In this document: one piece after another, positions 6,347 to 7,349 of the stretch
Numbering within the stretch: the first letter of the stretch is position 1
Layout of the letters: each line of letters starts with the position of its first letter
Source of the DNA: Opitutaceae bacterium
GTDB lineage: Bacteria > Verrucomicrobiota > Verrucomicrobiia > Opitutales > Opitutaceae
Length of the DNA stretch: 7,349 bases
Reading direction: 5' to 3'
Assembly (NCBI GenBank): GCA_031282705.1
Contig: JAITDF010000462.1
Location: 1 to 7,349, forward strand
Program-made: the position numbers and the translations under genes
The notes under the pieces: generated by a model
The model's input: only the letters and a program-made list of their open reading frames with translations
The model's database searches: none
What the model was told of the DNA's origin: nothing

Positions 6347-6503
6347 ATCCTTTATAGCCACGCGTGGGAAGTTCTAATTCTACATTGTTAAATTTTCCAG
6401 CCGCTTTCGTCGTTCGATATCCTCTTTTCTCGCCCGGTGGCGGGCGCGCGGGGCGCCGGGCACCCCTTCCTCGAAGGCCCGTTCGATGAAGAAAGCGCTG
6501 GCG
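6330..6503. other. Leader of the oxidoreductase gene and junction with the IS remnant
   Basis: The part near 6330-6400 is AT-richer than its surroundings and should contain the oxidoreductase promoter; no clear -35/-10 pair is evident. From about 6400 to 6503 the sequence is GC-rich. In one minus-strand frame it encodes FFIERAFEEGVPG and then a highly charged stretch ending ERRKRLENLTM before a stop. That frame is one base out of register with the transposase remnant. I do not recognise it; it may be the tail of a lost gene or frameshifted IS sequence. Confidence 0.4.
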
Positions 6504-7124
6504 CACCATCGGCATCATTGTGCCGTCTGCCCCGGCTATGATCACTTCCGGGCCTTTTGCCGCCAGCGTGCGCGCCACCCGCGGCTTTTGCGGCAGCGCC
6601 CTGGCCACGCGCAGGCTCTCCGTTTTCACCCGGCACGCGGACACTTCCACCCCGTGGCGCCCCGCCACTTTTTGCGCCGCTTTTTCAAACGAGCCGTCCG
6701 CTCCAAAATCCACCATCGCCCGTCTCAACCGCTTCGAGACCCCTCGGTTCCGCACGCCGCTTTTTGCTTGAAGGCGCGTTGCAACTTTCCGCGTCCCTGC
6801 CGGCGCACCGTTTCAACCACTTCAATGCGTCCGAAGCTGCCCAGCCACCAGAGCCTTTTTTTTATTGCACATGCCCCTTCGCCCCTTCGCCTCCCCGCAC
6901 GCCGCCTCGTTTGCCCGCCGCGCCCAGCCTTGCAGACTGCCTTTCCCGGGCACGCGCAACCGCCCGGTTATCTCCTGCTCGATCTCATCGGCGCTGCGCC
7001 CCATCGCCTGCCCGCTTTCCATCAATGCGGGCAAACCTTCCATCTGCTCCATCAATCCGGCGTTGCCCTGCGACCGCTCCGCCAGTTTTTGCGCCCTTTG
7101 CTTTGATTCGTTTTTTGGATCCAT
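6504..7124 (-). pseudogene. Truncated, frameshifted transposase remnant (ISKra4-like)
   Basis: Three consecutive segments together read like the N-terminal half of an ISKra4-type transposase. Segment 1 starts at the ATG at 7124 (MDPKNESKQRAQKLAER) and includes SADEIEQEITGRL and LQGWARRANEAA. An A8 tract (plus T8 at 6856-6863) then shifts the frame; reading it as seven A restores KRLWWLGSFGRIEVVETV in segment 2. A second shift near 6755-6765 returns to the first frame for segment 3, with VSKRLRRAMVDFGADGSFEKAA and AGADGTMMPMV. The Asp of ADGT should be the first catalytic acid; everything after MMPMV, including the other catalytic acids, is missing, so about 205 residues remain of a usual 400-500. 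Not functional. Segment 3 runs without a stop into the oxidoreductase frame and can cause a false 510-residue fusion call. The family name rests on remembered motifs. Confidence 0.72.
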
Positions 7125-7141
7125 CCCTGTCTTGAATCACA

Positions 7142-7196
7142 ATGCACGGAGCTTGTGCATCTTATATCCACTCTTTTCTTCTTTTCCGACACTCCC
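7142..7196 (-). mobile_element. Probable start-side end of the ISKra4-like remnant
   Basis: Upstream of the transposase start are a hairpin, ATGCAC (7142-7147) with GTGCAT (7155-7160), and then on the minus strand a GGGAGTGTCGGAAAAG stretch beginning at 7196. ISKra4 elements often begin with GGG, so 7196 is a candidate outer end. The other end appears lost, so no terminal repeat match can be shown. Confidence 0.3.
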
Positions 7197-7216
7197 GCCA
7201 GAATCGTTTGCATCCT

Positions 7217-7263
7217 TAACTGATGTTACGCAGTCGGCGGGTTTTGGTAGGGCGGTCTCGGCG
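7217..7263. repeat. Half copy of the palindromic repeat, copy 2, interrupted at its centre
   Basis: 7217-7260 matches the reverse complement of the right arm of copy 1 (1676-1719) at 42 of 44 bases, including the TAACTGATGTTACGC end and the GGTAGGGCGGTCTCG inner arm. The expected complementary arm does not follow. After GGTCTCGGCG the sequence changes to TGTATTGTCCCGC. The break falls in the loop, so the missing half is probably on the far side of an inserted element beyond the window. Confidence 0.8.
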
Positions 7264-7349
7264 TGTATTGTCCCGCTATGAGGGTAACACATGTCCCGCT
7301 AAGGGGGTGACACTTTTGCAGTGTCCCAGGGCATGGGCCGGGAGCCTGG
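7264..7349. mobile_element. Probable terminus of an IS21-type insertion sequence, cut by the window edge
   Basis: Right after the broken palindrome comes TGT at 7264, then two near-identical 22-bp direct repeats: TGTCCCGCTATGAGGGTAAC plus AC (7269-7290) and TGTCCCGCTAAGGGGGTGAC plus AC (7292-7313), spaced 23 bases, followed by TTTTGCA and another TGTCCC at 7322. A TGT end with several short internal repeats is the usual layout of IS21-family ends, which bind IstA. No transposase coding is inside the window, so family and orientation are inferred. Confidence 0.5.

Noticed and set aside
5244..6377. Plus-strand open frame of 377 codons opposite the oxidoreductase
   Set aside because: The minus strand encodes a complete, motif-bearing enzyme over the same bases, so the plus frame is a shadow.
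6388..6490. Charged reading frame FFIERAFEEGVPG ... ERRKRLENLTM before the oxidoreductase
   Set aside because: No start codon, no recognisable family and out of frame with both neighbours. It may be a gene tail, but that cannot be supported.

Overview
The window reads as high-GC bacterial chromosome from an environmental or gut lineage, most likely Verrucomicrobiota (Opitutaceae-like). That placement is an inference. It rests on a large repeat-rich lipoprotein, an oxidoreductase type I associate with that group, weak Shine-Dalgarno sites and many GC-rich dispersed repeats. No rRNA, tRNA or CRISPR array is visible. All recognisable genes lie on the minus strand, and the gaps between them suggest separate transcription units.

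Layout in plus coordinates: (1) 127-993, an amino-acid-binding lipoprotein of the family 3 solute-binding type, closely resembling Campylobacter CjaA (cysteine binding); no permease or ATPase is in view. (2) 994-1778, a 785-base non-coding stretch holding an AT-rich hairpin, a GC-rich composite repeat (1441-1621) and an 88-bp near-perfect palindrome (1632-1719). (3) 1779-4970, a 1063-residue predicted lipoprotein with 17 alpha-helical repeats of about 26 residues, a middle domain I cannot name, and a seven-bladed WD40 propeller. (4) 4971-5222, a spacer with three exact 10-bp-spaced TTTCGCG units and two inverted repeats. (5) 5223-6329, a Gfo/Idh/MocA-family NAD(P)-dependent oxidoreductase. (6) 6504-7124, a decayed ISKra4-like transposase remnant with two compensating frameshifts, cut off after its first catalytic Asp. 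(7) 7217-7263, half of the same palindrome as at 1632-1719, broken at its centre by what looks like the terminus of an IS21-type element (7264 to the window end).

The three intact genes show no obvious common pathway. Two are predicted exported lipoproteins and one is a cytosolic enzyme. The right third is a mobile-element graveyard: an IS remnant whose open frame runs into the oxidoreductase gene, and a palindromic repeat apparently used as an insertion target. The most distinctive object is the helical-repeat/WD40 lipoprotein. The most informative non-coding features are the palindrome pair and the helically phased 10-bp repeats upstream of that gene.
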